Source: DASTCZ01 sp963704455
Lineage (GTDB): Bacteria > Acidobacteriota > Terriglobia > Acidiferrales > UBA7541
Direction of reading: 5' to 3'
Length of the DNA: 64,000 nt
Assembly: GCA_963704455.1 (NCBI GenBank)
Contig: OY969905.1
Location: forward strand, 3,658,001-3,722,000
Shown: positions 17,672 to 26,680 of the stretch, piece by piece
How the letters are laid out: each line of letters opens with the position of its first letter
How positions within the stretch are numbered: position 1 is the stretch's first letter
The notes under the pieces: generated by a model
The model's input: the letters and a program-made list of their open reading frames with translations, nothing else
The model's database searches: none
Told to the model about the DNA's origin: nothing
Made by a program: the position numbers and the translations under genes

Positions 17672-18316
17672 TTATTCCCCTGGCCTTGTGTGATCCATCG
17701 CCACTGCCAACAACTCTGCTTTCTGCTGGTAGGCGCCATAGAGGTACTGGCGGGCGTCCTGGTCTTGCGGTTCCTCGCGGACCGCTTTCTCACACTCGGC
17801 AATGAAATTGTTTACAACTTCGAGATCCTTTTTCAATGCGGTATTTACTTCGGGACTCGCGGATTCCAGATCGCTTACGGCCTGCGTTTCGAGGCGGTCA
17901 AGCCCGTATTGCGCGGCCATTGGAACGGGAGGCTGCGGTGGTTCCGGGCCGAACTGCTCCCATGCAACGGCCGCGGCGAACACCATAATCGCCGCATACG
18001 TCGCGATGAGCGCAGGCCTGCGCATCCAGGCAAGGACGCCCGCGAAACCGCCCCGCCCTCGCAGAGCCAAGACTTTTTCCGGCACCGGCGTGCGGATAAT
18101 GCCTTCCGCTTCGAGTTGCGCGCGCAAATGCACCCAGATGCGCTCCGGTGCCTCTTCCGCAGGCTCTGCCAGTTCACGCGCCACGCGTGTGATGGTTTCG
18201 AGATCCGACATTAGTGCGCGGCAATTACCGCATTGCGCGGTATGCGCGGCTGCATCCGCGGGCAGCGGCTGTCCGCTTGTCTGTTCGAGTACCGCTTCAA
18301 ATTCACTGCACTGCAT
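17672..18316 (-). CDS. zinc-finger anti-sigma factor
   Basis: Probable membrane anti-sigma factor for the sigma gene at 18383-19033. The N-terminal cysteine cluster has the zf-HC2 pattern: M-Q-C-S-E-F-E, then H-T-A-Q-C-G-N-C (H-x3-C-x2-C). One TM segment lies near residues 100-118 (A-L-I-A-T-Y-A-A-I-M-V-F-A-A-A-V-A-W). The C-terminal part is helical and acidic, and ends with a TPR-like Q-D-A-R-Q-Y-L-Y-G-A-Y-Q-Q-K. It is 66 bases downstream of the sigma gene and two bases upstream of the DUF4097 gene. Confidence 0.85.
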   Translation of the reverse strand: MQCSEFEAVLEQTSGQPLPADAAAHTAQCGNCRALMSDLETITRVARELAEPAEEAPERIWVHLRAQLEAEGIIRTPVPEKVLALRGRGGFAGVLAWMRRPALIATYAAIMVFAAAVAWEQFGPEPPQPPVPMAAQYGLDRLETQAVSDLESASPEVNTALKKDLEVVNNFIAECEKAVREEPQDQDARQYLYGAYQQKAELLAVAMDHTRPGE

Positions 18317-18382
18317 AAATCACCTTCACTTTTCTACTTCTAATTCTATGCTTCAAGTACTTTGCTTCAAATTCGCGCCGCC

Positions 18383-19033
18383 CTATCCATCCTGCCCTGC
18401 GGTCTCCACCTTCGCCGCCTGGCGCGCGTCCCGTGCGCGGGCGCGTGCGGCTTCATGGAGCAGTTCGCGAAGCCTCGTGCGCGCTTTGTGGAGCTGCGAT
18501 TTTGAGTTCCCAATCGAGCAGCCCATGATTCCCGCAATCTCGTTGTGCTCGTACCCTTGGATGTCGTGCAACTCAAATACTGCGCGATATCCCGGTGGCA
18601 ATTGCTCGACTGCCCGCTGCAAATTGATCCGGTCCACCGATCCGGTCAGCAGATTGTCCGGCGCTCCAAAATCCCTTCGCGGCCCGCCGGTCTCTTCATC
18701 CGGTTCGGTCTGCTCTTCCAGCGAGGTTTCCGAAACCGTCTTCTTACGCAGCTTCATCAGCACAACATTTACAGTGAGCCGGTGCAGCCAGGTCGAAAAA
18801 GCCGATTCGCCCCGAAAGGTCCCAATCTTCCGGAACAATTGGAGGAAAGCCTCCTGGGCAAGGTCTTCTGCCTCTGCTGTGCGCCCGACCATGCGCAAAC
18901 AGAGGGCGTAGACGCGCCGGCTGTGTTGCCGGTAAAGAAACTCGAAAGCTTCCGCGTCTCCCTGTTGAGCCCTCCGAATTGCTTCGGTTTCCGTGAGCTC
19001 ACCCGGTTCGATTCGTCTCGCTCGGGCCACCAA
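18383..19033 (-). CDS. ECF-type RNA polymerase sigma factor
   Basis: A second group IV sigma factor of 216 residues. Region 2: A-F-E-F-L-Y-R-Q-H-S-R-R-V-Y, then A-E-D-L-A-Q-E-A-F-L-Q-L-F-R-K-I. It runs on to F-S-T-W-L-H-R-L-T-V-N-V-V-L-M-K-L-R-K-K. Region 4: L-P-P-G-Y-R-A-V-F-E-L-H-D-I-Q-G-Y-E-H-N-E-I-A-G, then a helix-turn-helix with G-N-S-K-S-Q-L-H-K-A-R. The first codon is TTG (19033) with GTG directly after it (19030), either of which could be used; an AGGA site lies a few bases upstream. Downstream is the anti-sigma gene. Confidence 0.92.
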   Translation of the reverse strand: MVARARRIEPGELTETEAIRRAQQGDAEAFEFLYRQHSRRVYALCLRMVGRTAEAEDLAQEAFLQLFRKIGTFRGESAFSTWLHRLTVNVVLMKLRKKTVSETSLEEQTEPDEETGGPRRDFGAPDNLLTGSVDRINLQRAVEQLPPGYRAVFELHDIQGYEHNEIAGIMGCSIGNSKSQLHKARTRLRELLHEAARARARDARQAAKVETAGQDG

Positions 19034-19170
19034 GTCCTAACGGGACTCATCCTCAAATTGGGATGCTGTCCTCGCTCCATAAGTTGTACCGGCCCCATTG
19101 TGGAAAACGCCACCCGCAAGCTAATTCCTAAGATGCCGCGCGGTCTCCCTGGGTTTACCGGCCGTTCTTC

Positions 19171-19884
19171 CTATTGTCGTCGGAATGCCGACACTCGTCT
19201 ATCGGCAATCGCTGGGGCACACGCCAATGCCGCGAAAATGTTCTCCCCGAAATTGCGCACATCATCTCCGGGGAGTTGCACCAGAAAAGATTTCAGCAAT
19301 ATTTCGGATTCGCGAAACACGGTCGTCAAATCGTATTGCAGGTGGAGCAGGCGCTGCCAGCCATGTTCGGGGGAAATGTTTGATCCTTCGACGATTGCGC
19401 TTACCGCCTCCAAATACTCCTCCGATAGGTCGGAAGTCATCCTGCTTAGCGTTCGGATCTTGTGCAAGAACCCCAAATGGCGGCTAAGCAGGACGCGTGA
19501 CAGTCTGTTGTGCTGGCGAGCTTTCTGCCGGGCTCTTTCTCCACGAAAGTCTTCTAAATTCAAGGGTGAGTATGCCGGTGGGGTGGCAAAATGCCGGGAG
19601 TGGCGTTCCAGGGCGTCGAGCATGCTCTCCAAATCAGCGGCAAACCGCCCGCAAAGCTCGGCCGAAACGCCTGCATTATCGCGCGCCACGCCCAAGCGGC
19701 CCTGCCGGCGCATTGCCAGCGCCTCGTCCAGAACCACACTGAAGACGGAGTATGAAGTCTCCAGCTCTCCCCTTACGGAACCGAATAGCTCCGTTTTTTC
19801 ACGGGAAAGCTGGGCCCGCCAGTCTTGCATGACGGTCCGCCTTTTGCTCCGGAACCACGCAAGGAGCCGAGTCAGGAGATCCAA
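19171..19884 (-). CDS. uncharacterised helical protein
   Basis: I do not recognise the family. The product is almost entirely helical, with Arg/Glu/Leu-rich amphipathic stretches: L-T-R-L-L-A-W-F-R-S-K-R-R, then L-D-E-A-L-A-M-R-R-Q, and L-L-H-L-Q-Y-D-L-T-T-V-F-R-E-S-E-I-L-L-K-S-F. There is no signal peptide or clear TM segment. A TTG at 19884 preceded by GGAGG (five-base spacing) is the best start (237 residues). Extending to an ATG at 20022 is possible but the added residues look random, and ATG at 19830 would shorten it. It reads leftward, between the sigma gene and the divergent VWFA genes. Cytoplasmic location is inferred. Confidence 0.6.
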   Translation of the reverse strand: MDLLTRLLAWFRSKRRTVMQDWRAQLSREKTELFGSVRGELETSYSVFSVVLDEALAMRRQGRLGVARDNAGVSAELCGRFAADLESMLDALERHSRHFATPPAYSPLNLEDFRGERARQKARQHNRLSRVLLSRHLGFLHKIRTLSRMTSDLSEEYLEAVSAIVEGSNISPEHGWQRLLHLQYDLTTVFRESEILLKSFLVQLPGDDVRNFGENIFAALACAPAIADRRVSAFRRQ

Positions 19885-20080
19885 TATGGCCTCCAAGAGA
19901 GAGGAGCGATTATAGTCCCTGTAGCCGTCAGAAAGGAATGGGAGCGGCAGTTCCAGTTCCAAAAGGGGACAGGTTGCCCAGCCTGCTCTTTTCGTATTGT
20001 AAACCCATAGGACTTGTGGCACTCTTCAGATGTTCCAACTTCAAGTTAGAGGTTCAAGACTGCTTACCACGCCAACTATG

Positions 20081-20086
20081 TATACT
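20081..20086 (+). promoter_or_regulatory. candidate -10 element before the first VWFA gene
   Basis: TATACT lies six bases before the ATG at 20093, which would place the transcript start at the start codon. No -35 box of good quality is present at 16-19 bases. The arrangement resembles that at 8995, hence a possible second leaderless gene. Weak call. Confidence 0.28.
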
Positions 20087-20092
20087 TCGGCA

Positions 20093-21775
20093 ATGTTGGA
20101 GAGGCTTCAGGCGCTTTTGGTTGCCGGACTCCTGCTCATATCAGGGTTCCCGCAGGCGCCTCCGGCCCAATCCAGTGGGACGCTGAGCCAGGGTGCCCCA
20201 GCCCCGGCTGCCCAAGCCCCGCCCGCCGTTCGCGTGACTACGCGGATGGTGCAGGTCAACGTCATCGTTCATGATAGGGACGGCAAGCCGATCGCAGGCC
20301 TCAGGAAATCCGACTTCCATTTATTTGATCAGGGCCAGCCGCAGACGATTTCTTATTTCTCAGAGCAGTCCAGCCATCTGACGTCCACCCCAGCCCCCAC
20401 CCCGGCCCCCAATCTTTTTTCCAATCGTGCCGAGGAGCAAACCGGTGTTCCCACCAGCGTGACTGTCATCCTGCTCGACTGGTTGAATACGGGCCTCCTC
20501 ACCATGGCGTATGCGCGGCCGCAAGTGATCAAATTCCTTCGCACTCAAATCCAGCCGCAGGACCGCGTTGCAATTTACGGTCTTTCTTACAAGACGCTTT
20601 TCATTTTGCACGATTTCACCAATGACTCTGCAGCGCTTTTGAGCGCCCTGGACCGCGCCACCAAGAAAAAGGCGGGATCTCTGCAGGGGAAAGGCGCCGC
20701 CGCACCGGATTCGGATGACGCACGGCTTGACGCATTCCTCGCCGAAGCCGAGTCCCACCCGCATAATTTGATTGTGGATCAAGTGGGGACCACGTCGAAT
20801 GCTTTGAAAGTAATCGCCGGCCGTCTTGCGAACATCCCGGGACGGAAGAATCTCGTTTGGGTTTCAAGCGCCTTCCCCTCGAGCATCGGCTATAGCTACA
20901 GGATGAGCTTGGGGACGCGTTCGCAGGGACGTTTTCCCGCTTCCCGGTTTAATCAGCAAACCACGGACGCTGCTCGAGCGCTCAGCAATGCAAACGTCGC
21001 CATCTATCCCGTGGATGCGCGCGGGTTGATTCCAAATCAGATGCAAGACATTTCACACAACTCGATGGGTCCTGCGCCCGAGCAGTTTGACACCATGGTT
21101 GCCTTGGCAAGAGCCACCGGCGGCCAGGCCTTTTACAACAACAATGACATCCGCGGCGCCATCCGCCGCGCGATTGACGATTCGCGCGTCACCTACGTCC
21201 TCGGCTACTACCCCACGCACAATGAATGGAACGGCGAGTTCCGCGGCATCTCGGTAAAGACGGATCGAAAGGCTCTCGATCTGCGATACCGCAACGGATA
21301 TTTCGCCTCCCCGGCGGGTGATGTAGATCCCAATCGCCGGCAGCAGTTGCTCTCTGACGCAGCCACCAGCCCGCTCGAATCCACTGCGATTGGCGTGGAC
21401 GTCCAGGCCGAGGCAGTGGATCTTCCCGGCGCTCGCCAGATCAAAGCGCAGGTCCACGTGGATCCCGGCGGTCTCGTATTCGAGGAGAAGGATGGAAACT
21501 GGAAGGATGATGTGGAAGTGATCTGGGTCGAATTAAATAAAGAGGGTCGCGAAATCGGAACGCATTCGCAAATGTTCAACCTGCATCCGGAGCGGGAACG
21601 GTACGAATTCGTTCTCAAAAACGGTCTCAACTTTTTTGAAACTTTGACCTTGACTCCCGAAGTAGCCGAAGTGCGCCTAATCATCTCTGAATCCGGCGCG
21701 GGGGCTATCGGCTCGGTGAACATCCCCTTGTCGCGAATATTCACGCAAGCGGGCGTGCAAGGTGCGCCGAAGTAA
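20093..21775 (+). CDS. VWFA-related acidobacterial domain protein (TIGR03436 type)
   Basis: An exported protein of about 560 residues with a signal peptide (A-L-L-V-A-G-L-L-L-I-S-G-F) and a Pro/Ala/Gln-rich linker. The family opening R-V-T-T-R-M-V-Q-V-N-V-I-V-H-D follows, then G-K-P-I-A-G-L, and D-F-H-L-F-D-Q-G-Q-P-Q. A VWA-like domain starts at T-V-I-L-L-D-W-L-N-T; its metal-site residues are degenerate. The end of that domain has the characteristic Y-V-L-G-Y-Y-P and L-R-Y-R-N-G-Y-F-A segment. A C-terminal beta domain completes it. The start at 20093 is preferred because the signal peptide begins there; in-frame ATGs at 20030 and 20078 exist. A paralogue follows after 21 bases. Function is unknown. 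Confidence 0.85.
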   Translation: MLERLQALLVAGLLLISGFPQAPPAQSSGTLSQGAPAPAAQAPPAVRVTTRMVQVNVIVHDRDGKPIAGLRKSDFHLFDQGQPQTISYFSEQSSHLTSTPAPTPAPNLFSNRAEEQTGVPTSVTVILLDWLNTGLLTMAYARPQVIKFLRTQIQPQDRVAIYGLSYKTLFILHDFTNDSAALLSALDRATKKKAGSLQGKGAAAPDSDDARLDAFLAEAESHPHNLIVDQVGTTSNALKVIAGRLANIPGRKNLVWVSSAFPSSIGYSYRMSLGTRSQGRFPASRFNQQTTDAARALSNANVAIYPVDARGLIPNQMQDISHNSMGPAPEQFDTMVALARATGGQAFYNNNDIRGAIRRAIDDSRVTYVLGYYPTHNEWNGEFRGISVKTDRKALDLRYRNGYFASPAGDVDPNRRQQLLSDAATSPLESTAIGVDVQAEAVDLPGARQIKAQVHVDPGGLVFEEKDGNWKDDVEVIWVELNKEGREIGTHSQMFNLHPERERYEFVLKNGLNFFETLTLTPEVAEVRLIISESGAGAIGSVNIPLSRIFTQAGVQGAPK

Positions 21776-21796
21776 GGGCTCGGAAAGTAGAGGTGG

Positions 21797-23506
21797 ATGA
21801 AAATGATTCGTGAGTTCAAGCGCTGCGCTGCGATTCTCATCGCGTGCACAGTGATTGCTCTCGTGAGCTTGTCACTGGGATTTCCTCAATCCCAGCAGCG
21901 AACCCAGGCGCCGCCGCCTCCACCGCAATCGCAACAGAGCCGTCCTTCATCTCCGCCCGTGCGCGTGACCACGAGGTTGGTGCAAGTAAATGTGATCGTT
22001 CACGACAAGGATGGCAATCCGGTCACTGGGCTTACGAAAGATGATTTCGTTTTGTTTGATCAAGGCCAGCGCCAGCAGATCGCTTCATTTTCGGAATTAA
22101 CGAACCATCTCACCGCAACAAACGCCGCCGTGGCTCCGAACCTTTTCTCGAATCGCTCCTCGCAAGGACTCGGCGCACAGCCGCCCCTCACTGTCATCGT
22201 CATCGACGCCTACAACACCTACTTCCACGATGTGTACTTTCGCCCGCCCGTTCATTGCGGCCCGTGGCCCCCGTGCCCCCCGCCATTGATGGGAACCATA
22301 TTTAACCAGGTCGAAAAATTTATCAGCCATATGCAGCCGCAGGATCGCGTGGCGCTTTATGAACTCGCCGACAATCTCATCCTCCTAAAAGACTTCACGA
22401 GCGACCCCGATGAGCTGCGGCGCGTGCTCGTTCAAGGAAGGGAGTACGCCGAGGACCAAATATTTCCTCCATCCAAAACCGATAATGCGAATGAGATGGC
22501 TCTTCACACAATGGACGGAATGCGGGTCATCGCAGAGCGCCTTGCAACCGTGCCGGGCCGTAAGAATCTGATTTGGCTCTCCAGCGGCTATCCCTACCAG
22601 AGAATCATCACCGATATAAAGATGGACAGGACCGCAAAAACCCTCGGCAATTCCGATCTGCCGCTCTACGCGGTGGACGCGCACGGTCTCGACGCTCCCA
22701 TGGGAGGTGGCGGAGGCCCTGTCCCACGGGGTGCTCCAAGAGGACCGATAGCGGGTGGCGGCGGAGGTGGCGGTGGAGGCGGCCCCATCGGTGGCCACCC
22801 CGGCGGATTCAATCAAATTAGAAATCTCGCTGAGGCGTCAGGCGGGCGCGCGTTTTACAACACAAATGACATGGCCGGTTCGATTCGGCAAGTAATTGAC
22901 GATTCTTCTACAACATATTTATTGGGCTACTATCCGGCGCATGACAAATGGAATGGCGAATTCCGCGAAATCAAAGTGAAGGTGAACCGGCCCGGCGTGG
23001 AAGTCCGCTTTCGGAAAGGCTATTTCGCAATTGCGGATTCCACGTCCGCTCCTGAAAAGAAAGCTAAGCTATTGGCGGAGGCAATCCGCAGCCCGCTCGA
23101 ATCAACGGACCTGGGTCTGGATATTCACGTGGATCCAGTGGACGTTCCCGGCGCGCGGCAATTGAAGGTAAAGGTCACTATCGACGCTGGCCAGTTGCGC
23201 TTCCTGCAGCAGAGCGCGCGATGGTCTGACAACATCACCGAAGTCTGGGCCGAATTTAACGCCGAGGGGAAACAGGTCGGATCACATTCGCAAACACTCA
23301 ACCTGAATCCCACACAGAGCGACTACAAGCAACTCCTTCAGAGAGGACTCAATTTCTCGGAGACGTTGTCGCTTGCGGATGATGTCTCCGAAGTGCGCTT
23401 GGTGGTGCGCGACGAAGGAAACGGCGCCATCGGCACTGTGAACATTCCACTGTCGCGGTTGTTTGCGCCCGCGTCGGCGGCAGCGCAGCCAGCGGCGCAT
23501 AAATAG
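21797..23506 (+). CDS. VWFA-related acidobacterial domain protein, tandem paralogue
   Basis: Paralogue of the gene just upstream, with the same plan: signal peptide, Pro/Gln-rich linker (P-P-P-P-P-Q-S-Q-Q), then R-V-T-T-R-L-V-Q-V-N-V-I-V-H-D. Next come D-F-V-L-F-D-Q-G-Q, T-V-I-V-I-D-A-Y-N-T, Y-L-L-G-Y-Y-P and V-R-F-R-K-G-Y-F-A. It differs by a Gly-rich loop near residues 300-340 (runs of up to ten Gly). ATG at 21797 has a GAGGTG site nearby. It ends shortly before the PadR gene, suggesting that the tandem pair was made by local duplication. No enzymatic role is evident. Confidence 0.87.
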   Translation: MKMIREFKRCAAILIACTVIALVSLSLGFPQSQQRTQAPPPPPQSQQSRPSSPPVRVTTRLVQVNVIVHDKDGNPVTGLTKDDFVLFDQGQRQQIASFSELTNHLTATNAAVAPNLFSNRSSQGLGAQPPLTVIVIDAYNTYFHDVYFRPPVHCGPWPPCPPPLMGTIFNQVEKFISHMQPQDRVALYELADNLILLKDFTSDPDELRRVLVQGREYAEDQIFPPSKTDNANEMALHTMDGMRVIAERLATVPGRKNLIWLSSGYPYQRIITDIKMDRTAKTLGNSDLPLYAVDAHGLDAPMGGGGGPVPRGAPRGPIAGGGGGGGGGGPIGGHPGGFNQIRNLAEASGGRAFYNTNDMAGSIRQVIDDSSTTYLLGYYPAHDKWNGEFREIKVKVNRPGVEVRFRKGYFAIADSTSAPEKKAKLLAEAIRSPLESTDLGLDIHVDPVDVPGARQLKVKVTIDAGQLRFLQQSARWSDNITEVWAEFNAEGKQVGSHSQTLNLNPTQSDYKQLLQRGLNFSETLSLADDVSEVRLVVRDEGNGAIGTVNIPLSRLFAPASAAAQPAAHK

Positions 23507-23557
23507 ACTTTGTTCACGCTCATGAAGGAAGTGACCACGGAAAGGAACGGAAAAGAA

Positions 23558-23944
23558 ATGTCGGAGAAAGCAATCGATAAAACACCAGCTGAAAAAACGC
23601 CTTTTTCGAAAACAGATGTGTGGCAGGGAACGCTGGCATTGATGGTGCTGAAGACGCTCGAATCGCTCGGTCCGCAGCACGGCTACGGCATCGCGCGCCG
23701 CATTGAACAGACCAGCGGCAACAAACTTGCGCTCAATTACGGGACGCTCTATCCCGCGCTGCTCAAGCTCGAGCAGGAGGGCTACGTCGCTTCCGAGTGG
23801 GGCATTTCCGATAACAACCGCCGCGCGAAGTTTTACCGCCTCACCGCCGCGGGCCGCAAACAGGTCGCGCAGGAAACGCGCGAGTGGGAGACAACCACGG
23901 AAATCCTCGCGCGGTTTCTCGAGCTGGAGGCGCAGTCGTCATGA
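23558..23944 (+). CDS. PadR-family transcriptional regulator
   Basis: A winged-helix repressor. The family core is present: W-Q-G-T-L-A-L-M-V-L-K-T-L, G-P-Q-H-G-Y-G-I-A-R-R-I, then L-N-Y-G-T-L-Y-P-A-L-L-K-L-E-Q-E-G-Y. The wing and C-terminus follow: R-R-A-K-F-Y-R-L-T-A-A-G-R-K-Q and a helical dimer tail. ATG at 23558 is preferred (a GGAAAAGAA stretch upstream); an ATG at 23510 would add 16 residues. Its stop overlaps the start of the permease gene by four bases (ATGA). PadR directly upstream of an ADOP permease is a recurrent acidobacterial pair, and the regulator probably controls the exporter. Confidence 0.93.
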   Translation: MSEKAIDKTPAEKTPFSKTDVWQGTLALMVLKTLESLGPQHGYGIARRIEQTSGNKLALNYGTLYPALLKLEQEGYVASEWGISDNNRRAKFYRLTAAGRKQVAQETREWETTTEILARFLELEAQSS

Positions 23945-26655
23945 ATGAGAATTCGTCTATTAGTGAGAAGCTGCGGCAATTTCGCGCTTGGTTTCTGCGC
24001 TTCGGCGGATTATTTCGCAAGCAGCGCCGCGACCGCGAACTGGCCGACGAGATTGAAAGCAATCTCCAGCTCCACATCGAAGACAATCTTCGCCGCGGCA
24101 TGCCTCAAGAAGAAGCCCGCCGCCAGGCAGTCCTCAAATTCGGCGGCGTCGAGTCCGCGAAAGAAAGTTATCGCGACCGCCGCGGCATCCCGTTCCTCGA
24201 TCACTTGTTTCAGGATGTCCGCTACGCCTTGCGCACTTTCCGCCGCAATCCCATTTTCACGCTGGCGATCGTCGCCACGCTCGCGCTCGGTATCGGCGTC
24301 AACGTAACCATGTTCAGCGTCGTGGACGCCCTTCTCTTCCGCATGCCCGACCATGTCCGCGCTCCCGAGCAGCTTGTAGATGTATCTCTCCAGACCTCTG
24401 ATTTAGGGGAGGCCGGCATATTTGATTGCTATCCCGGCTATCTGAGGCTTGCAGGGAATTCGCGCCTTCTTGACGTCGCTGCACAATCCCATATGCAGAT
24501 GGATTTCGGGCGGGGAACCGACGCACGTGAAATCCAAAGCCGGATGGTTTCTTACACTTACTTCGACCTGTTGGGTGTGCAAATGGCAATCGGCCGGCCC
24601 TTTTCCAAAGACGAAGACAATCCAGCAGCCGGAGCCCACGTTGTAGTTCTTTCCTACGCGTTTTGGCAACAGCAATTTGGTGGAGATCCCCAGATATTGA
24701 ACCGTGAAGTTTGGATGGGAGACTATCAATTCACAGTCATTGGAATTGCTCCGAAAGGTTTTAACGGCGCGGGCTTCACAACCTTTGACGCATGGCTCCC
24801 CATAGCTGACGAGCCATTGTTCTATGGAGGCCGTGGCATCTTCACGAATGAAGGCGCCCGCTGGCTCGACACTATCGCAAGGCCACACCCAGGAGTTTCG
24901 CTGAAGCAGGCGGAGGCGGAAGCGACGGGCCTCTACGTCCACAGTGGCGGAGCACCGGGCGGGACTGTCCTGCTGACGCCACACTTCGACAGCCGGTTGG
25001 AGACGCTTTCGGAAAATTCTCGCATATCGCTTTGGATTTCCGGTGTCGCGTTCGTCGTACTCCTGATCGGATGCGCCAATGTGACAAACCTTTTTCTTGT
25101 CCGCGCCACACAGCGCAGGCAAGAGATGGCTGTGCGATTGCAGTTGGGTGCAAGCCGGGCACGCCTCATCCGGCAGCTTCTTGTGGAAAGCCTCCTCCTA
25201 AGTACAGTCGGCGGCGCAGCAGCCCTGATAATTGCGTTTTGGGCCCGCACGATGGCTCAAAGAGTTTTGTTTCCGCGCGATTTCTATCCAGGCAGTTTCT
25301 TCAACTGGCGATTGCTGGCAATCGGAATTTGCCTCACCGTTCTTACGGGACTCGCAAGCGGGTTTGCTCCCGCGTGGCGATTGAGCCGGCCGGTAGTAAT
25401 GGAAGCGCTGAAATCAGGCGGGCATGGCCGTTTGCTCGTCGGTTCCAAACTTCGCTCATCCCTCCTCGTTACGCAGGTGGCCCTGACGTTGACTCTTACC
25501 ATTGGCGCCGGACTTTTCATCGAGAGTCTGCGGAACGCCGATTCTTATGACCGGGGCTTCGAGCCTGGCCGTGTTTTGCTGGCCACGATGGATCTGGGCA
25601 GAGAAGGCTACAAGCCCGCCGATGTCCTCGCTATCTATGATCATTTATCGGAGCGTGCGCGTTCCTTGCCACAAGTTGAGAGCACTGCAATTGCTACAAC
25701 GATTCCGATGTTTGGCGGTATGTATACGGATGTGAGTGTTCCTCCCAGGGTGTCCGGGCCAGATTCGGTAATGGTCGCCAAGAGCGCGGTTACGGCTGAT
25801 TATTTTAGTGCGTTTGGAGTGAAAATTTTGCAAGGTCGCGGCTTTTTGCCCACTGATCGAGCCGGGGCGGAAAAGGTCTTGATTGTGAACCAGGCCTTGG
25901 CGCACGATTTCTGGCCGGGAGAAAGCCCGATTGGGAAATGTTTGATCTTCTCTGGAGCCAAGAATGTATGTACCACCGTCATTGGTGTCGTATCGGACCA
26001 GATTATTTCCTTGGCTGCCGGCCACACGTTTTCGCGCAATACGGGTAGTCCGGCTATGAATACCGCGGACGCGTATGTGCCGATGGACCAATATTTGTCC
26101 GAAGAAGATCCGATCTCACCGAATGGCATTTTGATTCGCACCCGGGGCAATACCGCGGTTGCAGCACGAAACGTATTTCTTGCAATGGCGAGCGTCGCTC
26201 CCGGATCAAGGTATGTAAATGTCCGGCCCTTTTCCGAGTTATTCAACTATCAGACGCGAACTTGGAGATTGGGCGCGAGCATGTTCGGTTTCTTCGGCTC
26301 ACTTGCGCTCTTGCTCTCCACCGTCGGCATTTACGGCGTCCTCGCATTCCTCGTCCGCCAGCGCACAAATGAAATCGGAATCCGCATGGCGCTCGGCGCC
26401 ATGCCTCAAAATATTCTCCGGCTGATCGTCTGGCAGGGGATGAAGTTTGTTTTGCTCGGTCTGGCAATTGGGATCGGCGCTGCGCTGGGATTGTCCCGCT
26501 TGATGGCCAGCATGTTATTCGAGGTGAAGCCGACAAACGCCGCGAGCTACGTCGTCGCGTGTGGCGTGCTGGTGTTCGTCGCGCTCGTGGCCTGCCTGCT
26601 CCCCGCCTGGCGCGCCGCGCGCGTGGACCCTTCCACGTCATTGCGCTACGAATAA
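23941..26655 (+). CDS. ADOP-type ABC transporter permease (two FtsX domains)
   Basis: A 904-residue permease of the acidobacterial 'duplicated orphan permease' type, without an ATPase in the same operon. The N-terminal cytoplasmic cap has R-D-R-E-L-A-D-E-I-E-S-N-L and a H-I-E-D segment. The first TM and MacB-type periplasmic domain follow (A-T-L-A-L-G-I-G-V-N-V-T-M-F-S-V-V-D-A). An FtsX module lies near residues 370-420 (V-L-L-I-G-C-A-N-V-T-N-L-F-L-V-R-A), and then comes a second periplasmic domain. A C-terminal FtsX module ends it, with T-N-E-I-G-I-R-M-A-L-G-A. It presumably uses an ATPase encoded elsewhere. Translation is coupled to the PadR gene (ATGA overlap). Confidence 0.9.
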   Translation: MNENSSISEKLRQFRAWFLRFGGLFRKQRRDRELADEIESNLQLHIEDNLRRGMPQEEARRQAVLKFGGVESAKESYRDRRGIPFLDHLFQDVRYALRTFRRNPIFTLAIVATLALGIGVNVTMFSVVDALLFRMPDHVRAPEQLVDVSLQTSDLGEAGIFDCYPGYLRLAGNSRLLDVAAQSHMQMDFGRGTDAREIQSRMVSYTYFDLLGVQMAIGRPFSKDEDNPAAGAHVVVLSYAFWQQQFGGDPQILNREVWMGDYQFTVIGIAPKGFNGAGFTTFDAWLPIADEPLFYGGRGIFTNEGARWLDTIARPHPGVSLKQAEAEATGLYVHSGGAPGGTVLLTPHFDSRLETLSENSRISLWISGVAFVVLLIGCANVTNLFLVRATQRRQEMAVRLQLGASRARLIRQLLVESLLLSTVGGAAALIIAFWARTMAQRVLFPRDFYPGSFFNWRLLAIGICLTVLTGLASGFAPAWRLSRPVVMEALKSGGHGRLLVGSKLRSSLLVTQVALTLTLTIGAGLFIESLRNADSYDRGFEPGRVLLATMDLGREGYKPADVLAIYDHLSERARSLPQVESTAIATTIPMFGGMYTDVSVPPRVSGPDSVMVAKSAVTADYFSAFGVKILQGRGFLPTDRAGAEKVLIVNQALAHDFWPGESPIGKCLIFSGAKNVCTTVIGVVSDQIISLAAGHTFSRNTGSPAMNTADAYVPMDQYLSEEDPISPNGILIRTRGNTAVAARNVFLAMASVAPGSRYVNVRPFSELFNYQTRTWRLGASMFGFFGSLALLLSTVGIYGVLAFLVRQRTNEIGIRMALGAMPQNILRLIVWQGMKFVLLGLAIGIGAALGLSRLMASMLFEVKPTNAASYVVACGVLVFVALVACLLPAWRAARVDPSTSLRYE

Positions 26656-26680
26656 TTTGTATTGTTTAGGAGCTTCAGAC

